64,000 nt of DNA from Pseudomonas mandelii (GTDB lineage Bacteria; Pseudomonadota; Gammaproteobacteria; Pseudomonadales; Pseudomonadaceae), in contig NZ_JAMYDU010000017.1 of NCBI RefSeq assembly GCF_024138395.1, positions 1 through 64,000 of the forward strand, read 5' to 3'. Positions 9,226 through 15,763 of the stretch are shown piece after piece. Every line of letters begins with the position of its first letter. Position 1 is the first letter of the stretch. The position numbers were made by a program, and so were the translations under genes. A model generated the notes under the pieces. That model made no database searches. It worked only from the letters and a program-made list of their open reading frames with translations, and was not told the DNA's origin.

Positions 9226-9564
9226 GTGGATACTCTGTTCACCAAGATCATCAACCGGGAAATCCCGGCGAAGATTATTTACGAGGACGACCAGGTACTG
9301 GCCTTCCACGATATCGCGCCACAGGCCCCCGTACACTTTCTGGTAGTCCCGAAGAAACCGGTGCGCACGCTTAATGACCTAACCGAGGATGATAAGGCTT
9401 TGGCCGGGCATATATTGTTCACGGCCCAGCGTCTGGCTCTGGAATTGGGCTGTGAAGAAGGTTTCCGGGTGGTCATGAACTGCAATGAATTGGGCGGGCA
9501 GACCGTCTATCACATTCATATGCACGTGCTCGGTCAGCGCCAGATGCACTGGCCGCCGGGCTGA
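9226..9564 (+). CDS. HIT family purine nucleoside phosphoramidase (HinT-like)
   Basis: 112 aa histidine-triad protein, probably hydrolysing AMP-linked phosphoramidates. The triad motif HIHMHVLG is near the C-terminus and the N-terminal block KIINREIPAKIIYEDDQVLAFHDI matches the family. A GTG start at 9226 is chosen because GGAG (9213-9216) lies 9 bases upstream and homologues begin at DTLFTKI. An in-frame ATG at 9184 would add 14 residues. Confidence 0.85.
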   Translation: MDTLFTKIINREIPAKIIYEDDQVLAFHDIAPQAPVHFLVVPKKPVRTLNDLTEDDKALAGHILFTAQRLALELGCEEGFRVVMNCNELGGQTVYHIHMHVLGQRQMHWPPG

Positions 9565-9580
9565 TTCCACGCCAGCCCCT

Positions 9581-9670
9581 TGTAGGAGCGAGCGGTGCGG
9601 CGATCCGACTTGCCCGCGAAGCTTTTAGCGCACATGAGGACGCCTTCGCGGGCAAGCCTCGCTCCTACAG
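9581..9670. repeat. REP doublet (REPIN) between HIT gene and coq7
   Basis: Two inverted copies of the genus-typical unit, TGTAGGAGCGAGC...CCCGCGAAG and CTTCGCGGGCAAGCCTCGCTCC, are separated by about 20 bases. The left unit carries the variant GCGGTGCGGCGATCCGACTTG. This repeat class recurs at least six more times in the window. Confidence 0.85.
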
Positions 9671-9779
9671 ATCGTTTTTACCCGGGTCAGATGAATCCAT
9701 TACCAGCCATGACCCAACGCAAACCCTCCCCCGGCCGATTGGGTTAAACTGGCCGCCGAGATTCTTCCCGGAGGTCAGC

Positions 9780-10427
9780 ATGACTACCCAACGTCACTAC
9801 TCGCCGATTGACCGTCTTCTGCTGCAAGCCGATGCCGCGATGCGGACTTTGTTGCCTTTCAGTGGTCAGCCCTACCGTCCGTCGCCGGCCATCGTGCAGC
9901 CGGATGCGCAAATGAGCGACGAGGACACCCGACACGTCGCCGGTTTGATGCGCATCAACCATACCGGCGAAGTCTGCGCCCAGGCGCTGTATCAAGGTCA
10001 GGCCCTGACCGCCAAGCTGCCGAAAGTGCGCGCCGCCATGGAGCACGCCGCCGAAGAAGAAATTGATCACTTGGTGTGGTGCGAACAGCGCATTCATCAG
10101 CTGGGCAGCCACACCAGCATTCTCAATCCGCTGTTCTACGGCATGTCGTTCGGGATTGGCGCGGTCGCCGGGTTGATCAGCGACAAAGTCAGCCTGGGTT
10201 TCGTTGCCGCCACCGAGCATCAGGTCTGCAAACACCTGAACGAACACCTCGAGCAACTGCCAGCCGAGGACGAAAAATCCCGGGCGATCCTGGAGCAGAT
10301 GCGCATCGATGAAGAGCATCATGCTGAAAGTGCGCTGGATGCCGGTGGTTTTCGTTTTCCGGCGCCGGTGAAATTCGGGATGAGTTTGTTGGCCAAGGTG
10401 ATGACCAAGAGTACCTATCGCATTTGA
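9780..10427 (+). CDS. coq7: Demethoxyubiquinone hydroxylase Coq7
   Basis: Di-iron monooxygenase of 215 aa for the late hydroxylation in ubiquinone synthesis. Iron-ligand motifs are visible: the Glu of NHTGEVCAQALYQGQ, EEEIDHLVWCEQR, and the paired EEHHAESA near the C-terminus. Pseudomonas uses Coq7 in place of UbiF. Its start ATG 9780 is preceded by GGAGG at 9770-9774, 5 bases away. It ends shortly before a single REP and a bidirectional terminator. Confidence 0.93.
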   Translation: MTTQRHYSPIDRLLLQADAAMRTLLPFSGQPYRPSPAIVQPDAQMSDEDTRHVAGLMRINHTGEVCAQALYQGQALTAKLPKVRAAMEHAAEEEIDHLVWCEQRIHQLGSHTSILNPLFYGMSFGIGAVAGLISDKVSLGFVAATEHQVCKHLNEHLEQLPAEDEKSRAILEQMRIDEEHHAESALDAGGFRFPAPVKFGMSLLAKVMTKSTYRI

Positions 10428-10450
10428 CGGTTGCGTTGTTTGACAGGGCC

Positions 10451-10480
10451 TCTTCGCGGGCAAGCCACGCTCCCACAGGG
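10451..10480. repeat. Single REP unit after coq7
   Basis: CTTCGCGGGCAAGCCACGCTCC followed by CACAGG is one unpaired copy of the REP family seen elsewhere in the window. Confidence 0.75.
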
Positions 10481-10500
10481 GTTCTGTATTCCAACAAATA

Positions 10501-10535
10501 AAAAAGGCGACTACCGCAAGGTAGTCGCCTTTTTA
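10501..10535. terminator. Bidirectional terminator between coq7 and the OsmC gene
   Basis: AAAAAGGCGACTACC GCAA GGTAGTCGCCTTTTT is a perfect stem with A and T runs on both sides. It lies between two convergent genes and can stop transcription from either side. Confidence 0.9.
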
Positions 10536-10543
10536 ATGTCGAT

Positions 10544-10972
10544 TCAACCGAGTTCGATGATTTCGTAGTCGTGGGTAATCGCCACGCCAGCCGCGCCGAG
10601 CATGATCGAGGCCGAGCAATACTTCTCGGCCGACAGCTCGATGGCGCGCTTGACCTGGGCTTCTTTCAGCCCACGGCCCTTGACCACGAAGTGCATGTGG
10701 ATCTTGGTGAAAACCTTCGGATCTTCGGTCGCACGCTCGGCTTCGAGGAAGGCTTCGCAGCTTTCGACGGCCTGACGGGACTTCTTGAGGATGCTGACCA
10801 CATCGAAATTGCTGCAGCCGCCAACACCCAGCAGGAGCATTTCCATCGGCCGGACACCCAGGTTACGACCGCCCGCATCGGGCGGACCATCCATGACCAC
10901 GACATGACCGCTGCCAGATTCACCGAGGAACATGGCTTCGCCAGCCCATTGGATGCGTGCCTTCATCGCCAA
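10544..10972 (-). CDS. OsmC family peroxiredoxin-like protein
   Basis: 142 aa OsmC/Ohr-fold protein. Two cysteines are in the expected places: GGCSNFDVVSIL in the central helix and EKYCSASIML in the C-terminal helix. These are the reactive pair used by the family to reduce organic hydroperoxides. A start at the first Met (10972) or the third residue (MKARIQW) is possible. It is divergent from vfr, an arrangement that is common in Pseudomonas. Substrate not known. Confidence 0.85.
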   Translation of the reverse strand: MAMKARIQWAGEAMFLGESGSGHVVVMDGPPDAGGRNLGVRPMEMLLLGVGGCSNFDVVSILKKSRQAVESCEAFLEAERATEDPKVFTKIHMHFVVKGRGLKEAQVKRAIELSAEKYCSASIMLGAAGVAITHDYEIIELG

Positions 10973-11020
10973 GACTCCACTGTCTAAAAAAGGGTCGCCA
11001 GCTTAGCACAGGGCCCTTGA

Positions 11021-11136
11021 TTGACAGCGCTTCGCCTTCCTAGGACATAACCATCTGCGGCGTAGGCAAATTCTCGAATCTTGAAGGAATGTGTCTGTTA
11101 AGCTGGCGCCAATTCAATGGCGCATAGCCAGCTTTT
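11021..11136 (+). promoter_or_regulatory. Candidate vfr promoter and leader hairpin
   Basis: TTGACA at 11021-11026 is a good -35 box, but the -10 box is poor (CATAAC with 19 bases spacing). Further on, AGCTGGCGCCA (11101-11111) and TGGCGC-AT-AGCCAGCT (11118-11132) form a long stem followed by TTTT, about 85 bases before the vfr start. The transcript would therefore carry a terminator-like hairpin in its leader. The assignment is tentative. Confidence 0.3.
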
Positions 11137-11216
11137 GCAGCGAATAAAAGGGATCGCAGGCCTCGCCAGCGCCTACAAAAAACAAACACACCGTGCAGTC
11201 TTTTCGGGATACAACC

Positions 11217-11861
11217 ATGGTTGCTATTACCCCCACACCCAAAATCAAGAACCTCGACAAACTGTTGATGCACTGTCAGCGCCGTCGCTATGCCGCCAAG
11301 AGCAACATCATCTGTGCCGGCGACCGCTCGGACACGCTGTTTTTCATCATCAAAGGTTCGGTGACCATCCTGATTGAGGATGACGACGGCCGTGAAATGA
11401 TCATTGCCTACCTCAACTCCGGGGACTTTTTCGGCGAGCTGGGTCTGTTTGAGCAAGCCGGCCTGGAACAGGAACGCAGCGCTTGGGTGCGCGCCAAGGT
11501 CGAATGCGAAGTCGCGGAAATCAGCTACGCGAAATTCCGCGAGCTGTCCCAGCAAGATCCAGACATTCTTTACGTGCTCAGCGGACAAATCGCACAGCGT
11601 CTGCGCAATACCACGCGCAAGGTTGGCGACCTGGCGTTCTTCGACGTGACCGGTCGCGTTGCACGCTGCCTGCTGGAACTGTGCAAGCAGCCAGACGCCA
11701 TGACTCACCCGGACGGTATGCAGATCAAGGTGACCCGTCAGGAAATCGGCCGGATTGTCGGTTGTTCGCGTGAGATGGTTGGCCGCGTGCTCAAGGATCT
11801 GGAAGAGCGCAACCTGGTCGACGTCAAAGGCAAGACCATGGTGGTCTTCGGTACGCGTTAA
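11217..11861 (+). CDS. vfr: cAMP-dependent global regulator Vfr (CRP family)
   Basis: 214 aa CRP homologue. The cyclic-nucleotide fold includes GDFFGELGLF and ERSAWVRAKVECEVAEIS, which carry the cAMP-contacting Glu, Arg and Ser. The C-terminal helix-turn-helix is VTRQEIGRIVGCSREMVGRVLKDLE. In P. aeruginosa Vfr controls virulence and quorum sensing. In saprophytic pseudomonads it has a narrower role. ATG 11217 (MVAITPTPK) is chosen over 11193 because homologues start there. Confidence 0.93.
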   Translation: MVAITPTPKIKNLDKLLMHCQRRRYAAKSNIICAGDRSDTLFFIIKGSVTILIEDDDGREMIIAYLNSGDFFGELGLFEQAGLEQERSAWVRAKVECEVAEISYAKFRELSQQDPDILYVLSGQIAQRLRNTTRKVGDLAFFDVTGRVARCLLELCKQPDAMTHPDGMQIKVTRQEIGRIVGCSREMVGRVLKDLEERNLVDVKGKTMVVFGTR

Positions 11862-11882
11862 GCTCGAAAACCAAAGCGCCTG

Positions 11883-11930
11883 AACTCAAGCTCCGAGAAC
11901 TTAAGCTCCGAGAACTAAGCTCCGAGCATT
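11883..11930. repeat. Short tandem repeat at the end of the lipoate-ligase-like gene
   Basis: Three adjacent copies of a 15-base unit (AACTCAAGCTCCGAG, AACTTAAGCTCCGAG, AACTAAGCTCCGAG), the last with one base missing. The last copy contains the stop codon and final codons (LGA) of the minus-strand gene. The other two extend into the gap after vfr. Confidence 0.8.
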
Positions 11931-12616
11931 TCCGCCAGCAACTGTCGGTACAGCGCATCGAGCCGTTCCAGTGCATCAGGAGCGGCAAACTTCTCATGCA
12001 GGGCGATGTGGCTTTCAGCGCGAACCCGCTGTTCCAGGCCACTGGCTTCATTGAAGCGATTGACCGCCGCGACCATCGACTCTCGCTCGTTGTCGATCAA
12101 CATCGCCCCGTGTACCAGGCCGACCGGACGCTGACCGCCCTTGCTCTGGCGCCAACGCTGAGCGGTGCCGACCATCTTTCGACCATCGAGATTGACGTTG
12201 AAACGACCGTCGCAGAACGCGCCCTCGATTTCGCCCAACGACGAAGTACCGCCCAGCTCATCCAGTAACTGACAGATCGGATCGCACAAACGCCGGTAGC
12301 CGGTTTCGATGCGGTTCAGATCGCCTTCACTGCGCGGTGGCGCATAAACCAGTGCGATGTTGATGGTCGAGGCCGATTGCGGTACCGGCTCACCGCCGGT
12401 TTCACGCAGCAATACCGGCCAGCCGGCGGCAGCGGAGACTTCGCACGCAGCCTCGAACTGTGGCAGACGATTCAAGCGACGGGGCATGACCAATGCGCGG
12501 TCAGTGGGTTGCCAGAACAGCAGACCGAACTCCGACTCATCGGCACAAACCGAGGCCAACAGGTCCTGTTCGGCTTGCAGGCCGGCTTCGATAGTCAGAG
12601 ACGTCACTGGAGACAT
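11915..12616 (-). CDS. Lipoate-protein ligase-like protein
   Basis: 233 aa member of the biotin/lipoate A/B ligase fold. The region NVNLDGRKMVGTAQRW corresponds to the segment holding the catalytic Lys, and RETGGEPVPQS replaces the usual RR(S/T)GGGAVYHD loop. Because this loop is altered, the enzyme may act on another acyl group or be an octanoyl/lipoyl transfer helper. It stands alone between vfr (convergent) and trpC. Homologues at this position are common in Pseudomonas, but I know of no assigned role. Confidence 0.65.
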   Translation of the reverse strand: MSPVTSLTIEAGLQAEQDLLASVCADESEFGLLFWQPTDRALVMPRRLNRLPQFEAACEVSAAAGWPVLLRETGGEPVPQSASTINIALVYAPPRSEGDLNRIETGYRRLCDPICQLLDELGGTSSLGEIEGAFCDGRFNVNLDGRKMVGTAQRWRQSKGGQRPVGLVHGAMLIDNERESMVAAVNRFNEASGLEQRVRAESHIALHEKFAAPDALERLDALYRQLLAEMLGA

Positions 12617-12664
12617 ATGGATTTCCGTAAGACGGGCAGTTTGAGGTGTTGCTCATGCCGCCAT

Positions 12665-12838
12665 CGCGGGCAAGCCCCAATGCCGGTCAGTTAAGCGAAA
12701 TTTCTGTAGGAGCGAGGCTTGCCCGCGAAGAACGATGACGCGTAATACCTGAAAAACCGCGGTGCATTCTTCGCGGGCAAGCCTCGCTCCTACAGATTCC
12801 GCCTTAACTGACAGGCATTAGGGCAAGCCCGCTCCCAC
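12665..12838. repeat. Nested REP palindrome beside trpC
   Basis: Four REP-like units in symmetric order. The inner pair (CTGTAGGAGCGAGGCTTGCC and its inverse) is flanked by AATGCCGGTCAGTTAAG and CTTAACTGACAGGCATT, which are also inverted, spanning 12679-12819. Outer GCGGGCAAGCCC/GGGCAAGCCCGC units flank these. The whole can fold into one long interrupted stem. It fills the gap between the lipoate-ligase-like gene and the trpC stop. Confidence 0.85.
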
Positions 12839-12868
12839 AGGGTGAGCGGGTTACCCGTGAGGATGTAA

Positions 12869-13705
12869 TCAGTCGAGCGTAGTACCGCTCACTGGAATGC
12901 CCCGCTCGGGAAAGAACAGGCGCTGCAATTCGCTACCCGGGCTTTCGGCGCGCATGAACGCTTCGCCGACCAGGAACGCATACACGTCGCTGATTTCCAT
13001 CAGTTCGACATCGGCCCGATTGAGAATGCCACTTTCAGTAATCACCAGACGATCGCGCGGAATACGCGGCAACAGATCGAGGGTGGTTTCCAGATTGACC
13101 TCGAAGGTGTGCAGGTTGCGGTTGTTCACGCCCACCAACGGCGTGTCGAGGGTCTTCAAGGCCCGCTCGAGTTCATCGCCGTCATGGACTTCCACCAGCA
13201 CATCGAGACCGACGCTTTTGGCCACGGCTGCCAACTCGGCCATTTTGACGTCGTCCAGAGCGGAGACGATCAATAGCACGCAATCAGCACCCAGAGCGCG
13301 GGACTCAACGATCTGATACGGATCGATCATGAAGTCCTTGCGGATCACCGGCAACTTGCACGCCGCCCGGGCCTGCTGCAGATACGCGTCGGCGCCCTGG
13401 AAGTAATCGATGTCGGTGAGCACCGACAGGCAAGTGGCCCCGCCCTTTTCGTAACTCCTGGCAATGTCCGCAGGCACGAAGTTCTCGCGAATCACGCCTT
13501 TGCTTGGCGAAGCCTTCTTGATTTCAGCAATGACCGCCGGCTGTTTTGTCTTGGCCTGATCGATCAATGCCTTGGCAAAACCACGGGGTGCATCGGCCGC
13601 CTTGGCCAGATTTTCCAGCTCCGCGAGACTCACACGAGCGCTACGCTCGGCGACTTCCTGAACTTTGCGGGCCAGAATATTTTCCAGAACCGTCGGTATA
13701 CTCAT
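12869..13705 (-). CDS. trpC: Indole-3-glycerol phosphate synthase
   Basis: 278 aa TIM-barrel enzyme closing the indole ring in tryptophan synthesis. It is monofunctional, with no TrpF domain. Characteristic motifs are AEIKKASPSKG, RKDFMIDPYQI, VGVNNRNLHTFEV and ITESGI. Its start ATG overlaps the trpD stop by 4 bases (13702-13705), indicating translational coupling. It is the last gene of trpGDC. Confidence 0.96.
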   Translation of the reverse strand: MSIPTVLENILARKVQEVAERSARVSLAELENLAKAADAPRGFAKALIDQAKTKQPAVIAEIKKASPSKGVIRENFVPADIARSYEKGGATCLSVLTDIDYFQGADAYLQQARAACKLPVIRKDFMIDPYQIVESRALGADCVLLIVSALDDVKMAELAAVAKSVGLDVLVEVHDGDELERALKTLDTPLVGVNNRNLHTFEVNLETTLDLLPRIPRDRLVITESGILNRADVELMEISDVYAFLVGEAFMRAESPGSELQRLFFPERGIPVSGTTLD

Positions 13706-14751
13706 CCCTCATTCTCCACTTTGAATACCGCGGTAAATGCACCCAACTCCTCAAGTTTCTCCCGAGCGAGGCCTGTGTGCAGCGCATCGTGCGCCAGGGC
13801 AACGCCCTCTTTCAAACTGCTGGCATGGTCGGCGGCGTACAGCGCGGCACCGGCATTAAGCACAATCATCTCGGCGGCTTTCTGACCGTTCTCGGTCTTG
13901 CGCTTGCCCAAGGCATCGCGAATCAGCTCAAGGGAGGCCGCCGGGCTTTCCACCGCCAGACCGTGCAGGCTCTGGCTCTTCATCCCCAAGTCTTCGGGTT
14001 CGACCCCATACTCGGTGATCTGGTCATTCTTCAATTCCGCCACAAAGGTCGGTGCCGCCAGACTGAACTCGTCCAGGCCATCTTTAGAGTGCACCACTAG
14101 CACGTGTTTACTGCCCAGACGTTGCAAAACTTCGGCCAATGGCCGGCACAACGCCTGACTGAACACACCCACCACCTGATGTTTCACACCGGCCGGATTC
14201 GTAAGCGGGCCGAGCATGTTGAACAAGGTGCGCAAGCCCAGCTCCCGGCGTGGGCCGGCGGCGTGCTTCATGGCGCGGTGATGAGTTTGGGCAAACATGA
14301 AACCTATGCCAACGTTGTCGATGCAACGCGCCACCTGAACCGGCGTCAGGTTCAGGTAGATACCCGCCGCCTCAAGCAGATCAGCGCTGCCGCTTTTGCC
14401 CGACACCGCACGGTTACCGTGCTTGGCCACGGTGCAACCGGCCGCAGCGACCACGAACGAGGAAGCGGTGGAGACGTTGAAAATGTTCGCACCGTCGCCG
14501 CCGGTGCCGACCACATCGACCACGCCGTCGAGGGTGTTGAGTTCAACCTTGTCCGCCAACTCGCGCATCGCCGTCACGGCGCCGACGATCTCATCGATGC
14601 TTTCGCTCTTCATGCGCATAGCCATCATGAACGCGCCGATCTGCGCATCCGTGCATTGCCCGGTCATGATTTCGCGCATGACATCGCGCATCTCATCGGT
14701 ACTGAGGTCGAGATGGCCGACGATACGGCTCAGGGCTGTCTTGATATCCAT
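13702..14751 (-). CDS. trpD: Anthranilate phosphoribosyltransferase
   Basis: 349 aa enzyme joining anthranilate to PRPP. Motifs: VVGTGGDGANIFNVST (PRPP binding), KHGNRAVSGKSGSADLLEA and a PRRELGLRTLFNMLGPLTNPA block. Length equals the family. It lies 9 bases after trpG and overlaps trpC, so trpGDC is one operon, as is typical of pseudomonads. Confidence 0.96.
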   Translation of the reverse strand: MDIKTALSRIVGHLDLSTDEMRDVMREIMTGQCTDAQIGAFMMAMRMKSESIDEIVGAVTAMRELADKVELNTLDGVVDVVGTGGDGANIFNVSTASSFVVAAAGCTVAKHGNRAVSGKSGSADLLEAAGIYLNLTPVQVARCIDNVGIGFMFAQTHHRAMKHAAGPRRELGLRTLFNMLGPLTNPAGVKHQVVGVFSQALCRPLAEVLQRLGSKHVLVVHSKDGLDEFSLAAPTFVAELKNDQITEYGVEPEDLGMKSQSLHGLAVESPAASLELIRDALGKRKTENGQKAAEMIVLNAGAALYAADHASSLKEGVALAHDALHTGLAREKLEELGAFTAVFKVENEG

Positions 14752-14760
14752 GGAAAGTCC

Positions 14761-15354
14761 TTAGCGCGTGCCGCCGGTTTGTTTGAGGAAATTGGCGAAC
14801 AGCTCGTGGCCCTGGTCGGTGAGGATAGACTCAGGATGAAATTGCACACCTTCGATGTTCAGTGTCTTGTGGCGCAGGCCCATGATCTCGTCGACCGAGC
14901 CGTCTTCGAGCTGGGTCCAGGCGGTCAGCTCCAGGCAATCGGGCAGGGTTTCGCGCTTGACGATCAGCGAGTGGTAGCGGGTGACCGTCAGCGGGCGATT
15001 CAGGCCTTCGAACACGCCCTTGTCCTCGTGGAATACCGGGCTAGTCTTACCGTGCATGACTTGACGGGCACGGACCACATCGCCACCAAAAGCCTGGCCG
15101 ATGGACTGGTGACCCAGACAAACACCAAGAATCGGCAACTTGCCGGCGAAGTGCTTGATCGCTTCGATGGAAATACCGGCCTCGGTCGGGGTGCAAGGAC
15201 CGGGGGACACGACAATGCGCTCAGGGTTGAGGGCTTCGATTTCGGCAATGGTGAGTTCATCGTTGCGCACGACTTTGACCTCGGAGCCCAGCTCGCCAAG
15301 GTATTGCACAACGTTGTAAGTAAAAGAGTCGTAGTTATCGATCATCAGCAACAT
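14761..15354 (-). CDS. trpG: Anthranilate synthase component II (glutamine amidotransferase)
   Basis: 197 aa class I amidotransferase supplying ammonia to TrpE. The nucleophile Cys is in GVCLGHQSIGQAFGG, and the His-Glu pair is in VQFHPESILT. DNYDSFTYNVVQYL is the usual start. The partner trpE is 2.5 kb away on the same strand, separated by estA. A 28-codon leader frame with Trp codons lies about 170 bases upstream (15521-15607). Confidence 0.95.
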   Translation of the reverse strand: MLLMIDNYDSFTYNVVQYLGELGSEVKVVRNDELTIAEIEALNPERIVVSPGPCTPTEAGISIEAIKHFAGKLPILGVCLGHQSIGQAFGGDVVRARQVMHGKTSPVFHEDKGVFEGLNRPLTVTRYHSLIVKRETLPDCLELTAWTQLEDGSVDEIMGLRHKTLNIEGVQFHPESILTDQGHELFANFLKQTGGTR

Positions 15355-15520
15355 GGCGTTAAGAACCTCGTGAATTCACTGACTTTTAATACGGCCTTCG
15401 AATGATTTACCCGCAGTGCGCTGCGCTTTGTCAGGTGCTGGAGTGGCGCCAGCAAAGCGGCATTTCATACAGGTAAAGAAGGCAAAGCGGTACAGGTCCG
15501 GCCAGGCCGGCAGAAAAGAT
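15355..15520 (-). promoter_or_regulatory. Untranslated leader between the trpG leader frame and trpG
   Basis: This 166-base stretch between the leader stop codon and trpG contains two potential hairpins. One is CCGGCC/GGCCGG at 15498-15510, directly after the leader frame. The other is GCTTTG...CAAAGC with an inner CTGG/CCAG between 15425 and 15458. Neither is followed by a clear T run on the minus strand, so a classical intrinsic attenuator is not proven. Confidence 0.4.
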
Positions 15521-15607
15521 TCAGGCGCGCCAACGCCAACGGGCGTGTGCCTTGATGACTTGATCCAGGAGTTTGCTGACGATCGACACGGGGAAGGTCT
15601 CATTCAT
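15521..15607 (-). CDS. Putative trpGDC leader peptide
   Basis: A 28-codon frame (ATG at 15607, TGA at 15521) begins MNETFP and ends VIKAHARWRWRA, with two Trp codons near the stop. The last 12 residues closely match the tail of Gph (VIKALARWRWRA), which lies just upstream of trpE. Similarity continues past the stop into a CCGG hairpin. A weak ribosome site (GAG, 5-7 bases before ATG) is present. This is what an attenuation leader peptide for the trpGDC operon would look like. Attenuation of trpE and trpGDC has, to my knowledge, been described in P. putida. Confidence 0.6.
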   Translation of the reverse strand: MNETFPVSIVSKLLDQVIKAHARWRWRA

Positions 15608-15763
15608 ACGTCTCGGCACAGTAACTTAGCTGGGCAGAGCGTGCAATATGGTCGGGGCGACAGGTCGCGAAACAAGCGAAGGGTTCGCGATAGATGGCAA
15701 AGGGCCGGAAGTTTTTGGTACTGTCGTTTCGTTTACAACAACAATAAATAAACGGACTTGCTC

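Noticed and set aside
11193..11216. Longer vfr start adding eight residues (MQSFRDTT)
   Set aside because: Homologues begin at MVAIT and the added part does not match.
15665..15690. Short inverted repeat TCGCGAA/TTCGCGA upstream of estA and the trpG leader
   Set aside because: Only 7-base arms, resembles degraded REP sequence, and no known operator matches.
15416..15751. Plus-strand frame of 111 codons in the trpG-estA gap
   Set aside because: It runs over the trpG leader on the opposite strand and lacks a ribosome site. The leader frame explains this DNA better.
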